Shown one piece after another: positions 1-8,524 of a DNA stretch of 64,000 bases (position 1 is the stretch's first letter; every line of letters begins with the position of its first letter). The translations under genes and the position numbers were made by a program. The notes beneath the pieces are model-generated. The model made no database searches. It was given only the letters and a program-made list of their open reading frames with translations, and was not told the origin of the DNA. Origin of the DNA: Desulfarculus sp. (GTDB lineage Bacteria; Desulfobacterota; Desulfarculia; Desulfarculales; Desulfarculaceae); NCBI GenBank assembly GCA_003605055.1, contig QZKP01000001.1:49651-113650 (forward strand). Direction: 5' to 3'.

Positions 1-2
1 TG

Positions 3-422
3 GAGAACCGGCGCACCTTGCTGGAGGTGCTGCGCGAGGACCTGAAGCTCACCGGCACCCGGGTGATGTGCAACCAGGGCGACTGCGGCTCCTGCACCGT
101 GCTCCTGGACGGCGTGGCGGTCAACTCCTGCCTGGTGCTGGCCAGCGACGCGGTGGGCAAGCAGGTTGAGACCATCGAGGGCGTGGCCCAGGGCGGGGCG
201 CTGCACCCCATCCAGGAGGAGTTCATCGCCAAGGGGGCCATCCAGTGCGGGTTCTGCACGCCGGCCATGGTCCTGACCACCAAGGCCCTGCTGGCGGCCA
301 ACCCCGACCCCACTGAAGAGGACATCAAGCAGACCGTCGCCGGCACGCTTTGCCGCTGCACAGGCTATGTGCGCATCATTGACGCCATCAAGGGCGCCGC
401 GGCCCGCAGGAAGGAGTCATAG
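3..422 (+). CDS. Molybdenum hydroxylase 2Fe-2S subunit (partial, 5' end outside window)
   Basis: Small electron-transfer subunit of a xanthine dehydrogenase/4-hydroxybenzoyl-CoA reductase-type molybdenum hydroxylase. The frame is open to the window edge and the conserved text begins mid-protein (ENRRTLLEVLRED), so the true start lies upstream. Two Cys sets for two [2Fe-2S] clusters are visible: the plant-ferredoxin-like CNQGDCGSCTVLLDG...NSC, and CGFCTPAM...CRCTGY in the helical C-terminal domain. The stop is three bases before the Mo-subunit start, so the two are translated together. Electrons taken from the Mo centre pass through these clusters. No FAD subunit is visible on this side; it may lie upstream of the window. 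Closely similar to the gene at 13685-14170. Confidence 0.93.
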   Translation, partial: ENRRTLLEVLREDLKLTGTRVMCNQGDCGSCTVLLDGVAVNSCLVLASDAVGKQVETIEGVAQGGALHPIQEEFIAKGAIQCGFCTPAMVLTTKALLAANPDPTEEDIKQTVAGTLCRCTGYVRIIDAIKGAAARRKES

Positions 423-425
423 CCC

Positions 426-2711
426 ATGGCGGAGCTAAGATACGTAGGCAAGGGCCTGCCCCGGGTGGACGCCTTGGAAAAGGTCACCGGCCAGGCCATG
501 TACACCCTGGACCTTACCCTGCCCAACATGCTCTACGGCGGCCTGCTGCGCAGCCCCCTGCCCCACGCCCGCATCCTGAGCATAGACACCGGCAAGGCCG
601 AGCGCCTGCTGGGCGTCAAGGCGGTGATCACCGGCAAGGACACGCCCTACACCTTCGGCGTCTCGCACATGGACCAGACCCCGCTGCAGACCGAGAAGGT
701 GCGCTACGTGGGCGACGCGGTGGCCGCGGTGGCCGCGGTGGACCAGGACGTGCTGGCCGAGGCGCTGTCGCTGATCCAGGTGGAGTACCAGGAGCTGCCC
801 GCGGTGTTCGACCCGCACGAGGCCATGCAGGAAGGCGCGCCCCTGGTGCACGAGGACAAGCCGGGCAACATCGCCTCCAACCCACGCTACGACATCGGCG
901 ACGTGGAAAAGGCCTTCCGCGAAGCGGACTACGTGTTCGAGGACCACTTCGAGACCCAGCGGGTGGCCCACGTCTGCCCAGAGCCCCACAACAACCTGGC
1001 AGTATGGGACGCCAGCGGCAAGCTGACCTTCTACTACTGCTCCCAGATGCCCAGCGTCACCCGGGTGCAACTGTCCAAGGCCTTCAACCTGCCCGAGAGC
1101 CGTATCCGGGTGGTCACCAACACCGTGGGCGGCGGCTTCGGCAGCCGGGCCACCAGCAAGTTCCCCATGGACTTCGCCGCCATCGTGCTGGCCAAAAAAT
1201 CCGGCCGCCCGGTCAAGATCGCTTACAACCGAGCCGACGAGTTCATCCACTCCACCTTCCGCCACAAGTTCATCATGACCGTCAAGACCGGCATCAACAG
1301 GGACGGCACCATCACCGGCCGGCACGTGACCAACATCTGCGACAACGGCGCCTACAGCGACTACGGGCCGGTGGTCACCAACGTGGGCGGGGCCCTGCAG
1401 GGCACGCTGTACAAGTTCATGAACTACAAGTACGACGGCTACTGCGTGTACACCAACCTGCCCTACGGCGGGGCCATGCGCGGCATCGGCAACCCACAGG
1501 TGCACTACGCCTGCGAGGCCCAGTTGAGCATGATCGCCGAGCGCATCGGCCTGGACCCTCTGGAGTTGCGCCTGAAGAACGCGGTGGAAACCGGCGACGA
1601 GACCGCCTCCGGCGCGATTTTGCAGAGCTGCGGGCTCAAGGAGTGCCTGACTCAGGCGGCGGAGAAGATCGGTTGGAAGGAGAAAAAGGCCAACCCCGAG
1701 CCCAACCGCGGCCTGGGTATAGCCTGTGGCGTACACTTCACCGGCGTGCGCCTGTCCCCGGGCATCGACGCCGACTTCGCCGGGGCCACCATCACGGTCA
1801 ACGACGACGGCAGCGTGAACCTGGCCACCTCCTGCGTGGAGATCGGCTCCGGCTCCTCCACGGTGCTCAGCCAGATCTGCGCCGAGGTGCTGGGCATCGG
1901 CCTGGACAAGATCAACATCATCTGCGGCGACACTGAGACCTGCCCCATGGGCTGGGGCTCCCGGGCCAGCCGCAATACCGCCGTGGGCGGCATGGCCGTG
2001 CAAAAGGCGGCCGAGGACGCCCGCACCCAGATACTGGCCCTGGCCAGCCAGAAGCTGGAGATACACCCGGACGACCTGGAGATAAAAGAAGGGGTGATCA
2101 CGGCCAAGGGCGCGCCGGACCGCTCCCTGACCGTGGCTGAGGCGGTGCGCTTCGGCCGCTACCGCCAGGGCGGCACCGCGGTCATGGCCAAGGCCCACTG
2201 GGACGCCCCCAGCACCCTGGCCGACCCCAAGACCGGCCGGGGCAACTTCTCCATGGCCTTCTCCTTCGGGGCCAAGGCCCTGGAGGTGGAGGTGGACCCG
2301 GCCACCGGCCGCATCAATGTGCTGGGCGTGGCCGCCAGCCAGGACCTGGGCAAGGCCGTCAACCCCCTGGCGGTCAAGGGCCAAGTGGAGGGCGGGGTGC
2401 ACATGGGCCTTGGTTTCGCCATGTACGAGCAGATCATGCTCGACGAGCAGGGGCGCATGAAGAACCCCTATCTGCTGGACTATCGCATCCCCACGGTCAT
2501 GGACATGCCGCCGGTCATCCCCATCCTGGTGGAGTCTCAGGACCCCGTCGGCCCCTTCGGGGCCAAGGGCGTGGGCGAGATGGCCACCATCGGCATGCCC
2601 GAGGCCCTGATCGCCGCCGTGGCCGAGGCCACGGGCCTGTGGATCACGGACCTGCCCATCACCCCGGAGAAGGTCTTCCTGGGCCTGAAGGCCAAAAAAG
2701 CCGCCGAGTAG
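426..2711 (+). CDS. Molybdenum hydroxylase large (molybdopterin-binding) subunit
   Basis: Catalytic subunit of 761 aa, usual length for the xanthine dehydrogenase/HcrA family. It binds molybdopterin cytosine dinucleotide and hydroxylates (or reductively dehydroxylates) a carbon next to a heteroatom or in an activated ring. Visible: N-terminal domain RYVGKGLPRVDALEKVTG, Mo-cofactor loop GGGFGSR near residue 233, YGGAMRGIG near 350, and the catalytic Glu in GAKGVGE near 712-718. The AYRCSFR loop of CO dehydrogenase is absent, so CoxL is unlikely. Start ATG lies 13 bases after AAGGAG. Very similar throughout to the Mo subunit at 11443-13692, which points to related substrates. The substrate cannot be named. 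Confidence 0.93.
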   Translation: MAELRYVGKGLPRVDALEKVTGQAMYTLDLTLPNMLYGGLLRSPLPHARILSIDTGKAERLLGVKAVITGKDTPYTFGVSHMDQTPLQTEKVRYVGDAVAAVAAVDQDVLAEALSLIQVEYQELPAVFDPHEAMQEGAPLVHEDKPGNIASNPRYDIGDVEKAFREADYVFEDHFETQRVAHVCPEPHNNLAVWDASGKLTFYYCSQMPSVTRVQLSKAFNLPESRIRVVTNTVGGGFGSRATSKFPMDFAAIVLAKKSGRPVKIAYNRADEFIHSTFRHKFIMTVKTGINRDGTITGRHVTNICDNGAYSDYGPVVTNVGGALQGTLYKFMNYKYDGYCVYTNLPYGGAMRGIGNPQVHYACEAQLSMIAERIGLDPLELRLKNAVETGDETASGAILQSCGLKECLTQAAEKIGWKEKKANPEPNRGLGIACGVHFTGVRLSPGIDADFAGATITVNDDGSVNLATSCVEIGSGSSTVLSQICAEVLGIGLDKINIICGDTETCPMGWGSRASRNTAVGGMAVQKAAEDARTQILALASQKLEIHPDDLEIKEGVITAKGAPDRSLTVAEAVRFGRYRQGGTAVMAKAHWDAPSTLADPKTGRGNFSMAFSFGAKALEVEVDPATGRINVLGVAASQDLGKAVNPLAVKGQVEGGVHMGLGFAMYEQIMLDEQGRMKNPYLLDYRIPTVMDMPPVIPILVESQDPVGPFGAKGVGEMATIGMPEALIAAVAEATGLWITDLPITPEKVFLGLKAKKAAE

Positions 2712-2741
2712 GCTGTCCCTCGGCCCGGCCTAAAACGCGAG

Positions 2742-2779
2742 GCAGCGGCCTCCGCTCGTGGCGGAGGCCGCTGCTTTTT
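2742..2779 (+). terminator. Rho-independent terminator after the + strand Mo hydroxylase
   Basis: A 14-bp perfect inverted repeat (GCAGCGGCCTCCGC / GCGGAGGCCGCTGC) with a short loop is followed directly by TTTTT. It begins 30 bases after the stop of the Mo subunit and separates the + strand operon from the convergent minus-strand island. Confidence 0.9.
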
Positions 2780-2861
2780 CATACCCCCGGCCGTCCCCAG
2801 CCCAAGCCCAGGCCCAAAAGGTGGTCAAGTCTGGCCTGGATTGACAAAAAGTGCGCCCCCA

Positions 2862-2969
2862 CCTGACGGTGTTGTCTTCTTGGCGCCATCTCTCGATTAG
2901 CGCCTGAGCCTCCTTGAGGGTGTAGAAGATTTCACTGCTTAAAAGCTCGTTAATACCGAAAGGCCTCAA
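2862..2969 (-). pseudogene. Remnant of an IS3-type transposase (C-terminal end of integrase core)
   Basis: Reading on the minus strand gives NELLSSEIFYTLKEAQ then LIERWRQEDNTVR. This matches the pattern LL..E.FY.L.EA..LI..WR..YN..RPH found at the C-terminus of IS3-family transposases. The expected RPHSALGY continuation is lost after NTVR, and nothing resembling the N-terminal catalytic DDE part is present. It is therefore a decayed tail, not an active element. It sits exactly between the + strand Mo hydroxylase and the 3' end of the minus-strand island, and marks a recombination boundary. No terminal inverted repeats were recognised. Confidence 0.55.
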
Positions 2970-3012
2970 TCTTAATCATGGTGCAGATTCCGGAAAAGGG
3001 TCCCTAGCGTGA

Positions 3013-3651
3013 CTAACCTAGTTGTGCCAACAAGGACTTTGCCTTGGGCGGCGCCTCACCAGCGTCTTCGCAGTACGCATCGGCGCCCATTTTCAGAGCC
3101 AGCGACTCGTTGACCGCAGCCCCGCCGGCCAGGATTTTCACTTGCTCCCGCAAGCCGCTTTCCTTTATGGCTTCAATAGTGCGTCGAATGTTCTCCACTA
3201 CTGTGGTAAGTATGGCTGACATCCCCAGCAATTGAGCACCATCCTTTATGGCCTGGATGAATTTCTCCGGGGGGCAATCAATGCCCAGGTCGATCACCTC
3301 AAACCCCGCGCCCTGCATCATCGAGATAACAATGTTTTTGCCTATGTCATGCAAATCGTCCTTGACGGTGCCAATGGCAAATCGCCCGACATTGCTGGTG
3401 ATGTCTCCCACCATCAGGGGCTTTAGCACGTCCAGGGACTTTTGCATCACCTTGGCTGAGACCATCATCTCGGGGATAAAGATGTCCCCTGCTGAGAACA
3501 TGGCGCCCACCATCTCCATGGCCGGCACCAGGGCCTGATCCAGTATTTGCCGGGGCGTGGAACCATCCTCCAAGGCTTGGCGGGTCAACTGTTCGATCTC
3601 TTTGAACCTGCCCTTTGTCACCGCCTGCTTGAGAATATCCAGATCCATCAC
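3013..3651 (-). CDS. Corrinoid (cobalamin-binding) methyltransferase protein, MttC/MtbC type
   Basis: Methyl-carrying corrinoid protein of 212 aa, the normal length. Residues 1-85 form the helical cap domain (B12-binding 2). The B12-binding Rossmann domain follows, with the lower-ligand motif D-x-H-x-x-G in KDDLHDIGKNIV near residue 105 and the downstream GAQLLGMSAILTTV and ILAGGAAVN segments. Such proteins shuttle a methyl group between a substrate-specific methyltransferase and an acceptor in the cytoplasm. Start ATG follows GAAAGGAG. It is the last gene of the minus-strand island, 50 bases after the UroD-type methyltransferase, which is its probable partner. No tetrahydrofolate methyltransferase is present in the window. 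Confidence 0.93.
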   Translation of the reverse strand: MMDLDILKQAVTKGRFKEIEQLTRQALEDGSTPRQILDQALVPAMEMVGAMFSAGDIFIPEMMVSAKVMQKSLDVLKPLMVGDITSNVGRFAIGTVKDDLHDIGKNIVISMMQGAGFEVIDLGIDCPPEKFIQAIKDGAQLLGMSAILTTVVENIRRTIEAIKESGLREQVKILAGGAAVNESLALKMGADAYCEDAGEAPPKAKSLLAQLG

Positions 3652-3701
3652 CCGCTCCTTTCTCTCAGACGCTACTCCAATGGCCGATTCAATTAGAGGA
3701 C

Positions 3702-4763
3702 CTAGTACCTGCCGTACCTCGCGGTGGCCTCGATCATGGCCTCTATGTTCTGATCCGGAGTGCCTTCATCCATGTAGCCGCCAGGTGCTATGATCAAGCC
3801 TCCGCCCTTTGCCGCTTTCTTAATTATGTCCTTTACAGAGGCTTCCACATCCTGGCGCGTGCCGTTGCGCAGCACCTTCAGCGGCGGAACGTTGCCCATC
3901 AACGCCACCCTGCCCCTGAGCTTCTCCTTGGCAAAGGCCATGTCCACCTCATCACCCAGGTGGAAGCACTTTACGCCGGCCTCGGCAAGGCCCTCCAGAA
4001 TATTGGTGGCATTGGCGTCGTTGTGATACCAGCGCTCACACTCAGGAAAAGCACCATAAAGTTCCTCGTAGACAGGGAGTATGAATTCCCTAAAATGGTC
4101 CAAGCTAACGAAAGACGACAGGTCGTCCCAGATAAGGATGCGCTTGAATGTGCCGGCTGGCACCGATTTCTCCATATTCCTGAGCCACATCAGCCCTAGG
4201 TCCGTAGTCTTGCGCAGCAGGGCTCTCACCAGCTCAGGATCCATGATTACATCGGCCATGAAATCGCTAGTTCCTCGCATCAAGGCTGCCACCCCCCAAG
4301 GGGAGTGGGTAGTGCCGAAGCTCACTGGTATATCCCCGCCTACTTGCTGGTACATGTAATGATAAGTTTCCAGGGATTTGGTCATGTAGCCGGCATTAGC
4401 AACATCTGGAATTTCTAGCCGCTCCACGTCCTCCATCGAGTGTATGCAGGGGATTACCCATGGGGTGCCATCTTTGGTCCAGGTAATCTCAGCCCCCATA
4501 GCCGACGGTTCTGGGGCAATGCTCATGTCCGGAAACACGCCGGTTAGGCCCCAGAAGCGCTCACGTACAGCCAATTGGGCTTTCAACATCAGCTCGGGGG
4601 AATGGTAGTAGTCGTATGGGCTGACGTTGTAATAGCTCGCAATGTATGGGCCGTTGACATTGAGAAAAACCGGCAGCTGGTCCGGCTCTTGGTATGAGAC
4701 GGCCACCGCTACGCGCTCGAAGTTTTTCTGTGCAAATCCCTCGCGCATCATATTCTCCATCAA
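3702..4763 (-). CDS. Uroporphyrinogen decarboxylase (UroD)-superfamily methyltransferase
   Basis: 353-aa TIM-barrel protein of the MtaA/MtbA/UroD methyltransferase group, cytoplasmic, expected to exchange methyl groups with the corrinoid protein encoded next. Recognisable UroD-family segments are GTTHSPWGVAALMRG near residue 150, WDDLSSFVS near 212 and GRVALMGNVPP near 285. In the CoM methyltransferases the zinc site reads HxC...C. Here the corresponding place is YHNDAN (H247-N-D) and the later Cys is not evident, so transfer to coenzyme M is not supported. A substrate:corrinoid O- or N-demethylase role is more likely. Its start overlaps the preceding stop by 4 bases (ATGA), so it is translationally coupled to the reductive-dehalogenase-like gene. 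Confidence 0.85.
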   Translation of the reverse strand: MMENMMREGFAQKNFERVAVAVSYQEPDQLPVFLNVNGPYIASYYNVSPYDYYHSPELMLKAQLAVRERFWGLTGVFPDMSIAPEPSAMGAEITWTKDGTPWVIPCIHSMEDVERLEIPDVANAGYMTKSLETYHYMYQQVGGDIPVSFGTTHSPWGVAALMRGTSDFMADVIMDPELVRALLRKTTDLGLMWLRNMEKSVPAGTFKRILIWDDLSSFVSLDHFREFILPVYEELYGAFPECERWYHNDANATNILEGLAEAGVKCFHLGDEVDMAFAKEKLRGRVALMGNVPPLKVLRNGTRQDVEASVKDIIKKAAKGGGLIIAPGGYMDEGTPDQNIEAMIEATARYGRY

Positions 4764-5971
4764 TCTTCTAAGTTAACGCGCTTCTTTATACTCTTCTTGC
4801 GGTGATAGGCGACCTTGTCTCCCCACACTAAAAATTTCTTGAGAGGCTTCGGTCCATGAATAGCCAGCCAGCGTACCGTGTTGTGGAAAGGTACTCGGGG
4901 CTTGTTCCAAGGGCACACTGCTATGCAACGGCCGCCGCAGCTTAGCCACTTCTTTTTGTTCATGGCCCAAAAAGTCAGGCAGCGGTCTGCCCGCACCCAC
5001 CACTTGCGAAACCCAGGGTTGTTGTGGATTGTAGGGGGCTTTTCAGTGGGCTCGCCAAAGGGAATCGCGTTTGTCGGGCAATAGATTGCGCAATGCTCGC
5101 AGGACATGCAGAAATCATGAGTCCCGAATGAAATAGGTTTGTCAGGCTCCAAAGGCAGGTCAGTTGTCACCGGCTTGGTCCGCATGTTTATGCCGAATTC
5201 GGGGGACAGCACCCTGCCGTTGCGGGCGAACTCACCAACCCCTGCGTCTATAGCCAGGGGCACCATGAGCACCTCAGGGTTCCAGCCCAACGTCTCTCGG
5301 TACATGGCTTCATACCCTAGGCCGCAGATGAAGTCGGCCAGTTGGGTTGTTATGAACTTGAGCCGGGAATAGGTGTCCACCGCTGAAAGCCAAGAGAGGT
5401 GGTCAGGTGCGGTGGCATTCATGCTGCGTGCATGTGAGACAACAACTACGATGGCGTACTTATGAGGAATATTTATGCCTTTATAAACCCAGCGTTGATC
5501 CAGCTCAGTGATCCGAACCAACTCTGCCCCAAAAAACATGGCCACTTTTTTGATGAGCCGGGAGTTCCACTTGGGATCTGAAAGTTCCACCTTGCCCTCC
5601 GGAGGCGTTACCGGCAGGGCCTTTGGGAAATATTCATTACACAGACGCCAGCCGGCGGCAGACAGACTTTGACCTATACGGTCCTCAGTATCCAGTTCTT
5701 TGTATGGGAGGGGATCGCGCCAGTGATCATGGCCGGTGCGAGCCTTGAAGCTCCGGCGGAACTCCTCCCCATATGGGTTGTCCGGGTTAAGGCACATAAA
5801 AGCATTGCGCTTTCGGTCGAAGCGCTCAATAGGCCCTGTGATGTAGCGGCAGTAGGTAGGCTGGTCTACCTCCTTGACCCCCAGCCTGCGCCGGAAGCGC
5901 TCCTGGGTGCGCAGCATCCTTTCTTGGGGCTGCAGTGCCTTCTCAATCTTCTTCATTTCCAACCGGCACAA
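4760..5971 (-). CDS. Cytosolic reductive-dehalogenase-like corrinoid/iron-sulfur protein
   Basis: 403 aa. The C-terminal third has two [4Fe-4S] sets as in RdhA reductive dehalogenases: C288, C291, C294, C298-P (CMSCEHCAIYCP), then C331 with C345, C349, C353-P (SCGGRCIAVCPW). Upstream lie the family segments VGEFARNGRVLSPEFG near residue 245 and GLGYEAMYRET near 217. There is no Tat signal and no membrane segment, unlike respiratory RdhA, so it should be cytoplasmic. Genes of this class include catabolic dehalogenases and uncharacterised relatives. Beside a corrinoid protein and a UroD methyltransferase it may reductively activate cobalamin or act on the substrate. GTG start after GAGGAAAGG; ATG at 5956 is an alternative. 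Confidence 0.8.
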   Translation of the reverse strand: MCRLEMKKIEKALQPQERMLRTQERFRRRLGVKEVDQPTYCRYITGPIERFDRKRNAFMCLNPDNPYGEEFRRSFKARTGHDHWRDPLPYKELDTEDRIGQSLSAAGWRLCNEYFPKALPVTPPEGKVELSDPKWNSRLIKKVAMFFGAELVRITELDQRWVYKGINIPHKYAIVVVVSHARSMNATAPDHLSWLSAVDTYSRLKFITTQLADFICGLGYEAMYRETLGWNPEVLMVPLAIDAGVGEFARNGRVLSPEFGINMRTKPVTTDLPLEPDKPISFGTHDFCMSCEHCAIYCPTNAIPFGEPTEKPPTIHNNPGFRKWWVRADRCLTFWAMNKKKWLSCGGRCIAVCPWNKPRVPFHNTVRWLAIHGPKPLKKFLVWGDKVAYHRKKSIKKRVNLED

Positions 5972-6003
5972 CCTTTCCTCGTCCCCCCGAATGACACAGT
6001 AGA

Positions 6004-6726
6004 CTAAACCCCCAGATAGCGTTTGCTGATCTCAGGTTGACAGGCAACCTCCTGTGCGGTTCCTTCGTAACAAATGGAGCCTTTTTCCATGAAAAGAATT
6101 CTAGTAGAGACGCTAAACGCCAGCTTTGTTTCTTGAGTTACCAGCAGCATGGATACCTTCTGTCTTTGAAGCTGTTCAATCGTCTCGTGTATTCGCGCTA
6201 CGATCACTGGCGCTAGGCCCTCGGTGGGCTCATCCAACATCAAAAGACGTGGGTTGCTTCCCATGGCCCGGGCAATGGCCAGCATCTGCTGCTCTCCCCC
6301 GCTTAGTTGATTGCCCTTGTTCTTTATTCGCTGTTCCAATCGAGGGAACATATCTAGGACATAGGCCAGATACTGCTCAAAAGACCTGTGGTCAATGTCG
6401 CCCTTTTTCTTTCCAATATAGCCCATCTTCAAGTTTTCCAACACCGTCAGCTTGGGGAAAATGTGCCGGCCTTCCGGTACGAGGCCTATACCCCTCTGGA
6501 GAACCTGATAAGCTGGCATGCCGGCTAGTTCCTCCCCCTGGAACTTTATCGAGCCCTGAATCTGGCGGTGCGCTCCCATGATGCTGAGCAGGGTGGTGGT
6601 CTTTCCGGCGCCGTTGCGGCCCAATAAGGCTAGGGTTTCGCCCTCCTCCAAAGCGAGGCAAACTCTGCGCAGCGCTTGGCTAGGGCCGTAAAAGGAGTCT
6701 AGGTTACTGACTGTCAGCACAAACAA
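6004..6726 (-). CDS. livF: Branched-chain-type ABC transporter ATPase LivF
   Basis: 240-aa ABC ATPase. Walker A GRNGAGKTT, signature LSGGEQQM, Walker B LLMLDEPTEGL. Length and the order SBP-LivH-LivM-LivG-LivF place it as the second ATPase of a HAAT importer. In such operons the substrate is often an aromatic or organic acid, not an amino acid; the catabolic neighbours fit that. TTG start, with the stop of livG immediately before it and GGGAG as ribosome site inside livG. Confidence 0.95.
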   Translation of the reverse strand: MFVLTVSNLDSFYGPSQALRRVCLALEEGETLALLGRNGAGKTTTLLSIMGAHRQIQGSIKFQGEELAGMPAYQVLQRGIGLVPEGRHIFPKLTVLENLKMGYIGKKKGDIDHRSFEQYLAYVLDMFPRLEQRIKNKGNQLSGGEQQMLAIARAMGSNPRLLMLDEPTEGLAPVIVARIHETIEQLQRQKVSMLLVTQETKLAFSVSTRILFMEKGSICYEGTAQEVACQPEISKRYLGV

Positions 6727-7491
6727 TCACTCCCTGAGATAACACCTTTGCACTTCCGGGTTGATCCTGATCTCGCTGGGGGGCTGGCAGGCGATAATCC
6801 TGCCTTCGTGCATACAGGTCACTTCATCAGAGATGTTCATAACCACCTCCATGTCGTGCTCCACCAAGATGATATCAACCCGTTCCGAGAGCTCCCGGAT
6901 AAAATCCGCAGTCCGCCGGCTCTCCTCAGGGCTCATGCCTGCAGTGGGCTCGTCTAGCAAGAGCAAAGAGGGATCCCGGGCCAAAGCTATGCCTATCTCC
7001 AAATAGCGCTGATCTCCGTAAGCCAGCGTATTAGCAACAATATCGCGTTTGTCCGCTAGGCCTACATTTTCCAAAATGTGCAGGGTTTTTTCATTGATAT
7101 CTTGGTAGGAACTAGCAGAGAACCAACAGCTAAAGGTTGTATGGCGGGCTTGGGACGCGACTCGGACATTCTCAAAGACACTCAGCTCCGGGAACAGATT
7201 GGTGAGTTGAAATGAGCGGCCCATACCCAAGCGCGTACGTTCAAAGTTGGGAAGCTTCTCAATCTCTCTGTCCTTAAAATAGATTTTGCCGTATGTGGGA
7301 GTCAGATGGCCCGAAAGCAGGTTGAAGAAAGTGGTTTTACCTGCCCCATTGGGGCCGATTATGGACATAAGTTGTCCTTTGCGCGCCCTAAAATCCACCG
7401 AGTCAACTGCGCGTAGTCCTCCAAAATCTTTGGTTATATTAAAAGTTTCTAGAATAACAGTCCCCGATTCATTAGCTGGTTTTTCTGTCAT
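6727..7491 (-). CDS. livG: Branched-chain-type ABC transporter ATPase LivG
   Basis: 254-aa ATPase with Walker [10 protein letters not shown], Walker B LLLLDEPTAGM, and the LivG-specific C-terminal region CMHEGRIIACQPPSEI. The signature motif reads LAYGDQR, a normal LivG variant of LSGGQ. The ATG overlaps the livM stop by 4 bases. Works with livF and the permeases livH/livM on the inner face of the membrane. Confidence 0.95.
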   Translation of the reverse strand: MTEKPANESGTVILETFNITKDFGGLRAVDSVDFRARKGQLMSIIGPNGAGKTTFFNLLSGHLTPTYGKIYFKDREIEKLPNFERTRLGMGRSFQLTNLFPELSVFENVRVASQARHTTFSCWFSASSYQDINEKTLHILENVGLADKRDIVANTLAYGDQRYLEIGIALARDPSLLLLDEPTAGMSPEESRRTADFIRELSERVDIILVEHDMEVVMNISDEVTCMHEGRIIACQPPSEIRINPEVQRCYLRE

Positions 7492-8516
7492 CGCTGCACC
7501 TGCTCTTCTGTAATGGATGTAGCCGGATCCGCTGCTGGTCTAGATGCCTTTGGCCTAAGCTTATCCATCAAAGAGCCCAGAATACCTTTTGGCAGGAAAA
7601 GGACAATCGCAACGAAAAAAAGCCCAGTAAACACTTCCCAGTGCTCGATGTAAAGGCTCAGGTTATCCCGCATCAAGGTGAACACAAGTGCCCCTACAAA
7701 AGGGCCCAGGAAAACTCGGGTGCCGCCGAACAGAGTGATGACCAGTACGGTGCCTGACATCAGCCAATACAGTATATAGACATCGCAAAACTCCAAAAAC
7801 ACCAAGAACAAGGCTCCCGCCACTCCTGAAAACAGGGCGGAAATCACAAACGACCACCACATAATCCAGTAAGTGTTGTAGCCGCAAGTTTGAGACCGCT
7901 GCTCATTTTCGCGCACAGCCACCATTGCTTTTCCAAATGGAGAGTTGACCAGTCGCCATAGCAAATAGATGCATATTAAAAATATTGCGAGTATGAAATA
8001 ATACTTGTTGATCAGGTTATTAGTTAAGGTTACTCCCAATGTGAGCTTCAATGTGGGTATACCGGTCAATCCGTCGTGTCCGCCGGTCAAACTCACCCAC
8101 ACTTGGGAGATGTAATAAAACACCATGGACATGGCCAGTGTGATGATAAGGCGGTAGGCTCCGGTGGCCTGGAAGGCCAAGATAGCCACGAGCATGCCCG
8201 CCAGAACTGCTGCGGTCACTCCGGCCAACATGCTTACTTCCAGAGGCCAGCCGTATAACTTCAGGCAGATGCCAGTGGTGTAGGCCCCCACTCCGAAAAA
8301 GGCCGCATGTCCCAGCGACATAACACCCGTGTAACCCAAGGCGATGTTGAAGCCCATGGCGAAAAGACCAAATATGAGGATCTCGCACATCAAGGGCACC
8401 GATAGCGGGACCACGCGCGAAACCATGGGCCAGAACACGAGAAGGCCAACGCAGCCGGCAACAGCCGCCCGGAATTTCCAGTGCGCCGCTATTATGTTTA
8501 AAGAATCGAGTTGCAC
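7488..8516 (-). CDS. livM: Branched-chain-type ABC transporter permease LivM
   Basis: 342-aa polytopic membrane protein. It carries the LivM hallmark ALGYTGVMSLGHAAFFGVGA near residue 60, about ten hydrophobic segments, and the C-terminal RVFLGPFVGALVF segment. GTG start after AGGGGG, 8 bases downstream of the livH stop. Forms the transmembrane channel with LivH. Confidence 0.95.
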   Translation of the reverse strand: MQLDSLNIIAAHWKFRAAVAGCVGLLVFWPMVSRVVPLSVPLMCEILIFGLFAMGFNIALGYTGVMSLGHAAFFGVGAYTTGICLKLYGWPLEVSMLAGVTAAVLAGMLVAILAFQATGAYRLIITLAMSMVFYYISQVWVSLTGGHDGLTGIPTLKLTLGVTLTNNLINKYYFILAIFLICIYLLWRLVNSPFGKAMVAVRENEQRSQTCGYNTYWIMWWSFVISALFSGVAGALFLVFLEFCDVYILYWLMSGTVLVITLFGGTRVFLGPFVGALVFTLMRDNLSLYIEHWEVFTGLFFVAIVLFLPKGILGSLMDKLRPKASRPAADPATSITEEQVQR

Positions 8517-8524
8517 GAAGCCCC

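Noticed and set aside
435..2402. 655-aa reading frame on the minus strand opposite the Mo subunit
   Set aside because: Low-complexity Gly/Val/His/Ala-rich text typical of antisense frames in G+C-rich genes; the + strand protein is clearly real.
426..2711. Assignment of the Mo subunits as CO dehydrogenase (CoxL)
   Set aside because: The AYRCSFR active-site loop is missing in both copies; a general xanthine dehydrogenase/HcrA-like hydroxylase fits better.
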